This document shows, in pieces, positions 33,420 through 44,955 of a stretch of DNA of 64,000 nucleotides. The stretch comes from Sweltsa coloradensis (taxonomy: Eukaryota > Arthropoda > Insecta > Plecoptera > Chloroperlidae). Below the pieces are notes generated by a model. It was not told where the DNA came from. It saw only the letters and a program-made list of their open reading frames with translations, and did not search any database. Each line of letters starts with the position of its first letter. Position 1 is the stretch's first letter. The stretch covers positions 1 through 64,000 of the forward strand of contig JAMZAV010003202.1 in assembly GCA_024449915.1 (NCBI GenBank), given 5' to 3'. The position numbers and the translations under genes were made by a program.

Positions 33420-35375
33420 TTGATGTTCATTGACCAGTTGCAATAGCTGATCCCTTTCCTGGTCTCCAAGTTGAGGGTCCACCAGTAGTTCATCACGCTC
33501 AATTGGACGTCTAGAGACGTGTGGCGTTTCTCGTGTGGCGTACTCATCAACTTCAAGATTGAGAACTTGTACCATCTCTCCTCTACCCAAGCATTGGTCC
33601 TTTCCTATTTTTGCACTCACTCGACTAGTGTTCATGATTGGGACCATCAACTTTCCGTCAATCACTTTGCGAACACCCTCGACTCCTGAAGTCTTCCACA
33701 ACATAGGACCCGTCTCGGAGCCGCGTGTCCCCACTTGGATAAAGTGAACCGTATTTGGTGGTATGATGGTAGCTTCCTTTGCCAACAGCTTAATTCGGTT
33801 GGGTAATGGCTCGAGATCAAGTCCAGCAAATGGTGCGTCGTCTTGGTTACCCAACCACAGATGGTCTCCTTTCTTGACGTAGACGATATGTGGGAGTTCC
33901 GTCCACGTGCGGCCAACTAGCAGCCGTACCGACTGTGCCTGGTCTGGTACTACCAGTATTGGTATACTAGCCCCTATCACAGTATCGATGCTGATGTCGG
34001 CATAGGCCTTGCCAAGTACGTCTGTAGCAACCCTGTTTACATCTCCGAACCCATAAAGGATGTCTTGCGTAGTGCGAACTTCTAGGCCACATTTTATTGC
34101 CGACGTGGCTTGTATGGTACACACTGCACTCCCTGGATCTAGCATAAATTGAAGTTCAGTATTATTTACAGTTGCCATCTTCAAGAATTTTTCCGGGGTT
34201 GATACACTTTTTACATTACTATTTACAATCATTACATTTTTGGGTGGAACGGGTTGTTCCGTATTCAGTTGGTTGCAATCACGTTGCCGGTGTTCCTGTG
34301 ACCCGCAGATGAAACATTTTCTTCTTGGTTTTGGACAATCTGTACTAATATGCCCATATAAATTACAATTGTAGCATTTAACTTCTTTCGGACGATAAGT
34401 ATTTGCTCGTCGCGTCTCGTTTTCTTGGTTCGTGACTATTGGTGTATTTACAATTGGTCCATGATGGTTGGACTTCTGTTCTGTAACTTTAACGTTGTAG
34501 TTATTTGGCTTGGAGGGTTTGTCCCTTCCCATCATGTTAGTAATACGTTGCCTTTCCACCTCTTCGAACTCTCGCAAGCCACTGAGTAATTCGTCTTCGT
34601 TTTCATGCTTTTGAGATAACAGGTGGTTAGCTAATGTCTGGGACCAAAGGCCTACCGCTATTTGTTTCTTCGTGTCATGGAAATTAAGGTTAAGGGCTTT
34701 ACACAACTTCACTTTGTTATGGAAATAGCTGTGAGTGCTGTCTCCTCTTTGTTGAGTACACAACTCCATTCGTTTCCAGCGATCAACTACACTGTCTTCT
34801 CCGATAAACGTTCTGGTGAAACTCACCGTGAAAGTGTCCCAGTCGGTCAGCACGTCGCTTCGAGCTTGATACCAATGGCTGGCCGCTCCCGTCAGATGAG
34901 TTCGTGCTGACTCCAGTCGGAAAGTTTCATGCCAACGGTGTAGGTCGGCAGTAGTGTTGATAATCTTCAACCACTCTGTTGCGTTCATTCCAGTAGGTTC
35001 TCCAGTGAAGTATGGAATCGTTTTATTGAGGTCAGGCATTACCTGATACGTTTGTCTTGTCACATCCTGTTGACGAGGTGGTACTTGAGAGTGTTGACCA
35101 CCAATACCCACATTTCTAATTAGCATATTCATCATTTCGTCACGTTGTCTATCTCGTTCAAGCATCATTTGAATCAGCTCACGTGTTGTCAGTTCTCCTG
35201 CTGGCTGAGCTCCAGCTTGCCCTTGAAAGTCGCCTCCTGGGCCTACATTAGGCTGAGCCCCAATTTGCCCTTGGACATCGCCTCCTACGTTAGGCTGAGC
35301 TCCAATTTGCCCTTGGACATCGCCTCCTACGTTAGGCTGAGCTTCATCTTCATCAAGATAATTAAATCGTATCAT
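33420..35375 (-). pseudogene. Ty3/Gypsy-like Gag-protease ORF, cut before RT
   Basis: One uninterrupted minus-strand frame of about 650 codons. Residues about 12-60 hold three tandem AQPNVGGDVQGQIG-type repeats. Residues about 115-270 resemble a retrotransposon Gag domain (WYQARSDVLTDWDTF and nearby). Two zinc knuckles follow, CYNCNLYGHISTDC and CFICGSQEHRQRDC (about 333-366), then an aspartic-protease-like domain starting MLDPGSAVCTIQ (about 410). The catalytic triplet reads D-P-G rather than D-S/T-G, which may abolish activity or be a lineage variant. The frame ends at an A-tract where a plus-strand LINE tail abuts, so the polymerase and integrase are missing. Confidence 0.85.
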
Positions 35376-35429
35376 CTTGTCTTGTGGCTTTTATCTTTAG
35401 TCAGTTGCTGTCTGACAGATCGTATAGCC

Positions 35430-35580
35430 TACCACAAAATCGCGTACCGGTAACACGTTTTAAACACAAAACACACAAGTCTTCGGCACTGCACTTTTGA
35501 GAAACAATCCCACTTCTGAAATGTTAGCTACTCTACTTTTATAACGTGGGCCTAGTCGGCCATGAAGCGTGTCAGGATAA
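35430..35580 (-). promoter_or_regulatory. Possible Gypsy LTR end with TATA box
   Basis: On the minus strand, directly upstream of the Gag frame, there is a TATAAAAG box (35536-35543 region) about 70-100 bp from GTGTTTTGTGTTTAAAACG. The layout suits a U3/R boundary of the 5' LTR. I could not fix LTR termini, a tRNA primer site or a second LTR. Confidence 0.3.
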
Positions 35581-35756
35581 ATTAGTAAATAATAACACAG
35601 ATAACGTAATTAAATAAGATTATCGTTTATATTTAACAAGACTGTATTTTACTTACACGTTGCTACTGCATTTCTCTCGTTGCTAACCATCCATCTAGTA
35701 AACAACTCTCATCATATTCACACACTGCCTTGCTGTGTTGTCATATTTCTAACACT

Positions 35757-35812
35757 ATCTATCCATCTATCTATCTATCTATCTATATATCTATCTATCT
35801 ATCTATCTATCT
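35757..35812. repeat. (CTAT)n microsatellite
   Basis: About 13 CTAT units with one CTATAT interruption. Confidence 0.95.
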
Positions 35813-36399
35813 TTACAGAGAATTGTGTTATACAGATACCATGTATTTGTCCAATGAAAGATTTTTCACATTATGTTACTCCTCCCCCAATTTTCTAAAA
35901 TCATGCTCATATATTATGTAGTACATAGTCTATAGGTATGCTATCAAGAGTTCCACCTTCAGTTCTCATGTCCTATTGCTGCTTAGGATGTACCGTTATT
36001 TTTTTCGATTGCTATTTGCTAAACTAATTTTGAAATGTGATTGTAAAATCCATTTCTTTTATTGTTTAAGCAATGTCAACACTGTTAGAGGCAAACCTCC
36101 AGGCAATCTGGGAGGCTGGTGGCAAAAATCTACAACATGTGCCACTAGTGGTCATACCTCTCAGACCATCACTCCCGACCAAATAAAAATTCAAGAATCC
36201 GCAACATGGGTAAGCATGCAATTAATACCTTTAGGCCTACCTATGTAAACCCTGAACTCTTGTGCTGAATCTAATTCCATACTGAAATTAATTAGGAATT
36301 AAGATGTGCGAATACTAATATATTATTTCGGTTCTTTCAATCGTAAATTGAGTAATAACTTGTAACTAGTAATCAAAACAATGAAACGTACCGTAGACC

Positions 36400-36720
36400 C
36401 TAAGCCAGATGAAAAAAGCGACTGTTCAACGCAAAAGTAGGGTTAAACGCTAAATCAGTCACAACGATTTGTAGTCAACAACACAACACGTCCTATTTCG
36501 ATTGCGATGCACCTGCAAATAATACTAACACGCACATAAGGCAAACTAATTGCCTCGAATAATACGAAAGTGAGAAACTAAAGGCTCCTAGACCAATAAT
36601 GTTACAAAATAGCGAAACTTCAGTCGTTGGCAGTGTGGACAGAAACATAAACATAGCTTCAGTCTCGAGGTAGTATGATGTGTTTTATATCGATAGTCGA
36701 ACAATGGTCGTCAAACTCGT
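36400..36720 (+). repeat. Dispersed repeat D, copy 1
   Basis: The block resembles 49207-49490 in the same orientation. It shares GATTGCG...GCACCTGCAAA, GAAAGTGAGAAACTAAAGGC followed by TCCTAG, and the ending GTGTTTTATATCGATAGT. Copy 2 runs directly into piggyBac coding sequence, so D could be the 5' non-coding part of a piggyBac family. Here no transposase follows. Confidence 0.55.
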
Positions 36721-37224
36721 AAGGAAAGATTAACGTAGCAGTGTCAAAGACATTGGAATAGTATATACTGTATTCTCTAGACGCCGCACGAGCGCTGCGA
36801 ACGCTATTGCAGATTGAACCCGCGAAGATCCGCCATTGTTATGGCAGCTCAGGCTCGTAGGCATGCACACAATAACTATTTTTCTTTTAAATAGCCACCC
36901 AAAGTGGCAATAAAATACTGAAAACGGTGATGTCATGTTGTGCAGTTAACTGCACAAACAGATATGAAAAGGGGAATAACATATAATTTTATCGGTAGGT
37001 AGATTTGACGTAATACAAGACACAATTTCAAACCTAAAATTCGAACCTTGCCACGCATTTGCAGGCTTCAATTCAATTATTATTATGCCCACATATAAAA
37101 AAAGACTTACTTTAGCCGAACGAAAATTTAGCAGGGTCTAAGGCCGCTGAGTCTTGTCCTGTACTCACTATCTACCAATTAGGCCTACCTGACATCTGCC
37201 CCCCAACCTAACTTTTTCGGTACT

Positions 37225-37445
37225 ATTTATAGTGGCATGACATCGTGCCAACGTTTTAACAGGGGGAGAAGTAGGTAAGGGGGAGTGATGGGGGTTGAAG
37301 CGTGTATGTTTTAATAATAATAGTGATAATATTGTAAAACAAACGCGCTTCGCCCCCCCCCCCCCTCCCCCTAACCTACTTTTCCCCTAAACATCGCCTT
37401 GTTAAAAAGTTGGCACATGCCAACTATAATATTATCACTTTTTCA
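37225..37445. repeat. Foldback (MITE-like) element with G/C-run arms
   Basis: The left arm, GTGCCAACGTTTTAACAGGG then GGGAGTGATGGGGG, is mirrored imperfectly on the right by CCCCCCCC...CTAACCTACTTTTCCCC and TTGTTAAAAAGTTGGCAC. GGCATGACATCGTGCCAAC on the left corresponds to GTTGGCACATGCCAAC on the right. The arms span about 90 bp each around a short AT-rich centre. It is probably a non-autonomous DNA element; no target duplication was resolved. Confidence 0.65.
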
Positions 37446-38189
37446 TGTGATTGGTACCATAGTTCCCACATCTCGCAAGAGATTATAGATCCAAAGTAAT
37501 ATCTATTGAAGAAATAAACTTAATTACTTAAAGTCCCAGGTCCTACTAGGCCTCGACTAGACCTACACTTCATTTATCAGGACTAATGCCTAGGCCTAGT
37601 TCAGTTGCAGATAAATAGACAGCACATCAGCTGATCCTAAACATACCTTACAAACAACTTTTGGTTTACACTAGGTTTACTTTTGTAAACAGCAATGGAA
37701 TGGAATGAGTTGTGAATCAATGAGGGAATTTGAAGCACATTAGGCCCAGTTATGAACCTGGGATAAATAACATTTAGGGCGTAACGTATTTGAAATCTCA
37801 AATTTGGCCGACTTGGCCTACTTTGTGTTAGTCAGCAAAGTAGGCTAAAATAGAGATTTGAGATATGCCCATAGCAAGCTACTAGGCCTAACTTGTTTTC
37901 ACCATGGCAACTATGATAGGCCTACCCATTGATATTTGATTGTTTGCATGTTGAAACCAACTTAGTAGTCTTGCCCATTATCTTCATTAGAATACCTCAA
38001 GAGAACTTTCAATAGGATTTAATGTCATCACACATTTATCATAGGTTTAATCTTTGGCAACTACTAAGCCTACAGAAGTGAAGTTAAATTAAATTAAATT
38101 TATTTAGGCTACCTGGCAACTTACAAATTTTTACAAGACGACATAGAGTTATTTTTTGCCGAGTCAGGTCGCGTTTCGGATGGAACAAT

Positions 38190-38972
38190 AATCCGTCATC
38201 ACTACAGTTTAAATCAGCATATCGCCAACTGCTGGTACAAAATGAAATTAAAAGTAAATCTTCAGGGAATTGTATCGCACAAGGCTCGACACCACTACTT
38301 TCGTGGTCAAAAGATTTAATCATCAAGGAAATAAATACACCAAGTGTTCGATACTACAAATTTCTCTACAGCTCGTAGATATGAAATCGAACAAAACGAG
38401 GAGCAAGCAGAGATGGCCGATGAACACTCATATGCCATTTTACAATCCGCCGTGTCCGAGTTCTCACAGAACATTGTTGTATACATAGCAGGATTTGTAG
38501 TAAGGGTAGTCATGAAAAAAGTAACATGTGTAGATTGCTGTACAGCTCTGACATCCACGAACAATGTTTAAATTCCTTATTTGGACTTTTTATCTAGAAA
38601 AAATAATGGTGGTCTTGTGTTACCATTAAGTGATGTAGTAAATCTATGTACAGCCACAGAGAAGTTCACAAGGAGAATGCTTGCTGAAAACTGTGGTAAA
38701 CCACCTAGGGGGAAATCAGTGAGTTTTGAAATTTGGAAACACAGGTGTTGAACTCCCTTGGCAAGTGTTCTCTCGTTGCTGATTTAGAAGATCATTCCCT
38801 CGATAATGAGTTCCCAGCAAACCACATCATAATGTTAATGAAAATGATAATCAAGGAATACATTAAAGTTAGATTCCATCACATTGCAAATGTTCACAGT
38901 TTATCTCTCCACACAAAAAATGTAGGCCTACGTCAGAGTTCAACCAAATCCATACTTTTTATAAATCAGTAA
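38190..38972 (+). pseudogene. P-element/THAP9-like transposase C-terminal remnant
   Basis: Successive plus-strand frames read AYRQLLVQNEIKSKSSGNC (about 38210-38270), then QNIVVYIAGFVVRVVMKK followed by VTCVDCCTALTS (about 38470-38560). Next come NNGGLVLPLSDVVNLCTATE (about 38610) and finally IIKEYIKVRFHHIANVHSLS (about 38850). The YIAGFVVR...C-x-x-C block and the GG-L-x-x-P-S-x-D-V motif are typical of P-element and THAP9-type transposases. At least three stops or frame changes separate the blocks. No N-terminal THAP domain is seen. Confidence 0.7.
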
Positions 38973-39967
38973 TCTAATGTGTAAAACCACATTTATATCC
39001 ACTCTACAATGGATGCACTGGACTGTACCCTGCTTTAACAATTATAAAAACAATAGGCCTACACAATAATACCATGTCAGTAACTGAATAAGAACTTTTT
39101 GACATACTATGCGTTGACGTGGACAAGCTTGCTTATCAACGCATCGCACAGAGCATTTTCCTAATATTATTGTAGGCCTATAATGTTATTTAACTTGTCA
39201 AACCATGGTCAAACTATCTGTGATACTTTCAATGTTATTTGTATGCCTACTAATATTAACTTGAAAGAATGGTCTAGGACTATGGCCCACTAGGGCCTAG
39301 GCCTAGGCTAGTTCTCATTGCCTATCTAGTCATTACTGAATTCTCATAAGGTCGGCCCTAGGCCTATGCCTATTGCTATTATTATATGTATCTGATAGTA
39401 TTGTATTTTATTTTTGGATATGTGCTACGCGGCTGTGTCTGTTTGTAAGCAATATACGATACCAAAAGAAATCCGGACTTTGTTTATTTTCTTATAGGTT
39501 AAGAGATACGCCTACTCACACGGGCTAATCCCTGTAAAAATAACACGTCTGATGTTACCCAAAGTGTATTTTCGCATGTATCTTATATAATGACAATATT
39601 TAATACACATACAATAAAATATAAACACATCTAGCTAATAATAATTGCACATTGTCTTAGAAATATCCTATCTGTCAGTGCTGTTTACACTGACAACCAG
39701 CTGACAAGTTCGACTTCTTGCCATAAAAATGGCGGCTCTCACAGCCTTCAATTTGCAATAGTTTTCCAGCCACTGCCGCTATGGAGTGTTAGGGGCTTGA
39801 GCAGTGTCGACTCAAGCAAAGCCTCCTAGAGCTCTGCGCAGTTTCTGGTGCGCACACCACAAGCATCATAGCGCAGTCCACCGCGCTCCGCGCGTGTAGT
39901 CGAGGTTTGCGCGCGATTCAAAGTATCCGAAACCGGACCGAAGTCGGTTCCAATTTTTTGGATATTG

Positions 39968-40280
39968 GATTATTGGATATTGCTTAACGTCTCATATTTA
40001 TGCACTTTAGCTTATCGAGACGAAGGGAGGGACGTAAGGGGTGACGCGGGGGGACAAGGGGTGGACAGGCCTGTGCTGGTCAGAACCAGCCATACATGCG
40101 AGTACATGAGTATGGGGAGGGCAGGGGTTCCCCCACGTCGTGGTCGTCTCCGTCTGTGTCATCATCCGTCCGTGTTGTCATTGTCGTCGTCGTCGGGGAG
40201 GTAGTCAAAGGGAAGGGGAAAGTTTCCCAACGACGACCCAGAGCTTGCCATTAGTTTCAGGGAGTAAAACTCCCCTTATC
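39968..40280 (-). mobile_element. SINE-like element, long copy
   Basis: This is a nearly full-length copy with a small insertion near 40095-40110 and an extra GGGAAAG near 40215. It stops at CTCCCCTTATC, short of the head, and is followed by LINE RNase-H-end sequence. The tail is on the left, as in all other copies. Confidence 0.8.
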
Positions 40281-40465
40281 ATGTTCATAATAGTTAAAAC
40301 TTCGCCACACTCATCACAAATGGGAGGGTCTTCACCTCTTAGAAGATATCCGTAAGCGAGATATGTGTGCCCGATTCTTAAACGAGCCAGAACCACTTCT
40401 TCACGGCGAGAGGAGCGACGTGAAGAGATCCAGGCTGCCGTGCTATTCTTGATTTGGCGCAATTT
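40281..40465 (-). pseudogene. I-like LINE C-terminal fragment
   Basis: The minus-strand frame reads RREEVVLARLRIGHTYLAYG then YLLRGEDPPICDECGEVLTI. The E-x-x-L-x-R-L-R-I-G-H-T ... P-x-C-x-x-C block lies after the RNase H domain in I-type and related LINEs. Only about 60 codons are present. It may come from the same family as the fragment at 20430-20786. Confidence 0.7.
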
Positions 40466-40559
40466 ATTGTTTTCTATCTTATACCAGGAATATTGCCATT
40501 GCTCTATTAGCTTTTGTTTACAAAATGATTATAAATCTGAAGGTATGATTAGCTGACAG

Positions 40560-41899
40560 TCTATGCTGTCCTTTTCGCATGCTGATTTTGCACATTTGTG
40601 TGCTTATTCGTTACCTAGGATCCCGGACCAGGGATCCAACCAAATACTACATACTTTTGTATATTACATAATAATAATATAATACCCCAGCCAAACAAAA
40701 GTTGGACCCTGTAAAAATTGCAATAATCATTGGTAAGCATTGTAGGAATAATTAGTCTGATAATTTGTGAATATTACAAAGCCAGTTTAAAGTCAAGTTT
40801 AAAATACTGTTCGAAACCATCTAGTTCTTAAGTTAGGTTCACTATCAGATTCTAGCATTTATAGTTGATCCGTAGCAAGTAAGCAGATGCGCGGCGTTGC
40901 GGCGGGCTAATGAGCGATCAGTATTTTAAATCGGGGACCGCTGATTGGCTGCAATCCACCCGCCGGTGACGCCAGCATCTTGCTTACTTGATTTGGAACA
41001 ACTAAAGTAGGCCATTCAATTTACTTTAGCATTTGTCTAGGAAATTATCACTGAATTAAAAAGTTTTTCTACTTAAAAAAGATAATTCACACATTCCATA
41101 AGATTTATAGAAGGCTATTTCAGGGTTGCCACAAGTAATTGCAAATATTTTATGCAGGCAAGCTTGGGGTAGAACTACCAAAAGAAGCCATATACATACA
41201 AGTCATCTTTTATTTTTCAGCGTACGTTCTGTCGGTCTTACCTAATAATAAAGACGTTATTAAAAATCATATCATAAAGGCTATTCAAATAATACTAGGC
41301 TTGACAGATATAAATTATAAAGAAAAAACAAAGGGGAGTAAAGAGAACAAAGATCAAAGAGCTCACAGCTAGTTAGTGTTGTTTAAGGGCACTCAACAGT
41401 TGAGTTATCAGTGTCCATATATAGTTCTCGTTGTTGTCATTATTGTTGTAAGAAATGTGTTGCATGGGAAAGAGTGATAAAGCTAATAAAGGGGAAATAG
41501 AAATGGCAAGAAAATTGGTTTGTGAAATGGAAAATAGATTAAAAATGGAGGAAGAGAAAACCAATAGACTAATCCTTGAGTTGGAAAGCATTCAAAAACA
41601 AAAATAAAATCGAAGAAAACTGTTCGTCCGAGGGTGAGGAAGTGCTAAAATTATCCGTCAGGCAGCAGAAGAAGGCGGAGAGGTCGAGGGCATGTCAAGT
41701 AGTAGCAAACACCACCGTAAGGGAGCAGGTCCAGACAGATCCCGACACAGGCGACTCGAGATACGCGACACCACATTCAGAGACCGAGCACCCACGTTGC
41801 ACGTCGACGAAACAGGGAAACAAATGACAGAAAGTAAGCTACTGCCCTACTGACAGGCAAACAGCAAAAAACAGAGACGGACACAAATCCAATGAACAA
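40560..41899. other. Unassigned, with a possible coiled-coil coding stretch
   Basis: A plus-strand frame at about 41500-41590 reads MARKLVCEMENRLKMEEEKT and continues NRLILELESIQKQK, then stops. A second frame to 41827 is polar (VREQVQTDPDTGDSRYATPH). A short coiled-coil followed by a basic/polar part could be a Gag- or ORF1-like remnant upstream of repeat C, but no domain is recognised. The rest is AT-rich. Confidence 0.35.
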
Positions 41900-42290
41900 A
41901 ACCTATCAGTCTGGACAGAACAGACATTAAGCTGACCACATTCAGCAGAAACAGAAGCCAACGCCATGTACTGTGTAGGCCGAACAAGAACACAACGAAG
42001 AGCGAAGGCAGAACACGTCCGCCTGCGACAAGAACAACAGACTGACTGCGAGGCTAGGCTGCTGCTGCGCGCCTGTAGCTGATGTAGATGGCAGTCAAAA
42101 GGTGCGGGGCGGCGAGGTCATATCGATGTTGCACGTTAAATGTATTGCAATTCTTCAAAATCGTATTATGTTAGTAGCACACTTACTCCAACATGTGTAA
42201 TAGTTGGATGTGAGCTAGAGATTTAAATGTGTAGAGAGATTCATCGTGATGATACATCATTTTTGCAAATATTACAATATCCATGTATTT
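41900..42290 (+). repeat. Dispersed repeat C, copy 2
   Basis: This copy matches 25805-26165 through GGACAGAACAGACA, ACACGTCCGCCTGCGACAAG, GGCAGTCAAAAGGTG and the TTCATCGTGATGATAC end, which is also found at 19585-19610. Orientation is the same in all three copies. Confidence 0.6.
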
Positions 42291-42329
42291 TACGATCATT
42301 ACAGACCAATTAGAACACAATGTATTGCA

Positions 42330-42398
42330 TTGGATATTGCTTTACGTCTCATATTAATGCAACTTGACTAATCGAGACGTAGGGAGGGACGTAAGGGA
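42330..42398 (-). mobile_element. SINE-like element, strongly truncated copy
   Basis: Only the tail-side 69 bp are present (TTGGATATTGCTTTACGTCT to GACGTAAGGGA). They are joined to repeat E. Confidence 0.75.
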
Positions 42399-42404
42399 AT
42401 GAAA

Positions 42405-43090
42405 AGGATTTCAACTTGTTATTGAGCGAGCGAAGCGAGCGTCTCCACTTGACTCTTATGGCTCGAATGTCTGTTTTTTTTTTTTTTTTCTGTTACTGCT
42501 TCGATACAGGTCGCACCGTTTCTCTTATCGACCTGAAATTTTGCACACATGTACATACCACCTAGGCGGGTTGCTGTATAGTTTTGTGGCAAAATCGTTC
42601 AAAAAGTTAAAAAGTTACATTAAAGTTAATCGAAAGTTTTTTTTTCAAACTAAACGGCGACAAAATCTGAGGTGGCCAAATCATTTAGAATGTCCGTCCG
42701 ATCACGAATATGTTATTTTTATTTTGATCCGATAAGTAGTGTAGATGGAAATTACATTATAACAAAGTCCCGTTACCATGGCAACGGAAAGTCGCACAGC
42801 TTTTTTGGCTCATGATAGCGGTCGAACGGAGGCTCGGATCGAGTTGAAATTTTGACCATCCGCAAGTTTCGTTCCCGATTGAATGCCATTAGTTTTGTGG
42901 CAAAATCGTTCAAAAAGTTATAAAGTTACATTAAAGTTAATCTAAAGTTTTTTTAAAAAACTTAACGGCGACAAAATCTGAGGTAGCCAAATCATTTAGA
43001 ATGTCCGTCCGGTAAGTAGTGTAGATGGAAATTACATTGTAACAAAAGTAACGTTACCATGGCAACGCAAAGTCGCACAAGAATTCTGGT
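42405..43090. repeat. Repeat E with internal duplication and palindromic start
   Basis: The left edge contains GAGCGAGCGAAGCGAGCG, a near palindrome. The segment TTTTGTGGCAAAATCGTTCA ... GTTACCATGGCAACG (42586-42790) is repeated at 42894-43065. The intervening part holds GGTCGAACGGAGGCTCGGAT. No coding content is recognised. Confidence 0.7.
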
Positions 43091-43130
43091 CACTATGTAC
43101 TGCCACCTAGAAGTAATCAAGAGTTAAAAT

Positions 43131-43529
43131 AGTTTTCCCAAAGAAATAAAGTCAAGGTCCTCTAGATGGCGGTGGATTTTATCCATTCTCTCCTATTTTA
43201 CAAATTTTCAGCTAAATCGGTCAAGACCTTAAAGACTTATTGGTATGTAACATTATGGGAATGTCGTACTCGGGTCGTGTTGCACGTACCGGTGCTCGCT
43301 CAACAACGCGTCCAACTGAGCATTTTCCTAGTTTTCCCAAAGAAATAAAGTCAAGGTCCTCTAGATGGCGGTGGATTTTATCCATTCTCTCCTATTTTAC
43401 AAATTTTCAGATAAATCGGTCAAGACCTTAAAGACTTATTGGTATGTAACATTATGGGAATGTCGTACTCGGGTCGTTTTGCACGTACCGGTGCTCGCTC
43501 AACAACGCGTCCAACTGAGCGTTTTCCTA
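43131..43529. repeat. 199-bp unit tandemly duplicated
   Basis: The unit beginning GTTTTCCCAAAGAAATAAAG and ending CAACTGAGCATTTTCCTA occurs twice in direct order with a 199-bp period. The two copies differ at only a handful of positions, so the duplication is recent. The open frames across it are a by-product. Confidence 0.9.
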
Positions 43530-43566
43530 GTTAAGAGTGTTGTATCACATGGTTATTTTCTCACAG

Positions 43567-43813
43567 GTAGACGGCAAAAGTCGTTGATTAACGGGGCCCA
43601 AAATGGTACATACCAATCCTATTTGGAGGAAGAGGAAACCCAAATGGGTCGTGGGTACAGAACCAAAAAGTTGTGCCAAAACAAAATTGGACGGCGAAGA
43701 CGCAGATTCCGAGTCCGAGGATCGGACAGAGACTCTGATCGAGTTACAGGTGCCACCACGCCTTTCCTCTGTAGCTTCCCTACGTAGCTCTGATGCTGAT
43801 GCTTTACCAGGTA
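43567..43813 (+). CDS. Candidate exon, acidic/serine-rich, unknown
   Basis: The stretch is bounded by a good acceptor (TTATTTTCTCACAG, ending 43566) and a donor (CCAG|GTATGT at 43813/43814). The frame through MVHTNPIWRKRKPKWVVG then contains a D/E/S-rich part, DGEDADSESEDRTE. No domain is recognised. It could be an internal exon of a host gene or a transposon gene. Confidence 0.35.
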
Positions 43814-44535
43814 TGTCTAGCCTTGTGCATAGTTCTACTGCATTACTAGTAATTGTGGTTGTCAGTTGTCTCCAAGCAAAACACCCTAGCTGCAAGAAGT
43901 AGGTCTATGTTACGTTTGTACTAGGATGGAACTTAGGTAGAAGTCACTAGACATAGTTCACTGAGATATTGATTATATTACTCACGTACGGATATGATAC
44001 AATCGTCGATGGCATGCATGTTTTTAAGACTGATAAACCATCAATATGTTTTCAAATGTTCTCGTAAATTGGCATTGAATATCCAAGTAAAATTGATAAA
44101 AAGTCACATTTTTGCGTTGTAGGCCAATTTAAATACCCTAAAATATTTGTAATGGTTTGATGTGGGTATTCACTGGAAAGGGACATTCTTCTTCTAAATA
44201 AAAGTACTAAGTTTATTAATGTATCTTGTTTGGTTTGGAAATAATGATCAAAAGAGTGAAGCGCCGTGCGGAAGCGTCGCGACGCACTCAAAGCGCCAAA
44301 ACAGAGAACAAGATGGATTTTTCTCGGATACGGCTTATCGCATGTATTTTGAAGTAATCTTTCTAAAAAGTATAATATCATCTTGTTCTACCGCCGGTAG
44401 GGGTACCTCATCGAAATAAGCGTCTCCGGGCCGCCTGGCCGCTCGACCACTGTAGATGAACATTCTAGCAAGAAAGCGCAAGTTATTTTCTAACATTTTG
44501 CGATTGTATTCTGTATGCCCACAAGTCACAACATC

Positions 44536-44955
44536 ATGTCAGAAACCGAAAATATATCAAAACGCAGACGTGCCAGTAATTTTAGTGCCACGGAAGAGGC
44601 GCTATTAATGGCTTTGGTAAGAAAATATTGCGATGTCATTGAATGTAAAAAGACGGATGCAATCTCTAACAAAGAAAAGGAGCACGGTTGGGCAAAGCTC
44701 CAGGAAGAGTTTAATGCTCAAAGTGGGGCCCACGCACGAACCCTGCTCAATTTAAAATCAAAATTTGATAACATGAAGAGGGCTGTGAAAAAGGCTCTGG
44801 TTGATGAGAAGAAGGAGCGTTTAAAGACTGGCGGAGGCACCTTTATCCTCCCTACATTTGACCCATCCTATACCAACATTTTGCGGAAAGTGATGGTGGT
44901 TGGCCTGGAGGGCCTCGTTAATCCATTTGACAGCAATGGAACTGCTGCCGCTGGT
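44536..44955 (+). CDS. Myb/SANT-like DNA-binding protein, first exon or fragment
   Basis: The plus-strand frame begins near MSETENISKRRRASNFSATE. It has a Myb/SANT-like domain (LLMALVRKYCDVIECKKTDA, then HGWAKLQEEFNAQSG and LKSKFDNMKRAVKKALVDEK), followed by LKTGGGTFILPTFDPSYTNI and ENPFDSD-like VNPFDSNGTAAAG. This layout is typical of Myb-like proteins that accompany Harbinger-type transposons and of their domesticated relatives. It ends at G|GTAAGT (about 44953/44954), a good donor, but BEL/Pao coding sequence starts at the same place, so the donor may be coincidental. No downstream exon is certain. Confidence 0.65.

Noticed and set aside
42413..42440. GAGCGAGCGAAGCGAGCG as bacterial contamination
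   Set aside because: The flanks are continuous with the host-type SINE and AT-rich repeat, and nothing else bacterial is present.
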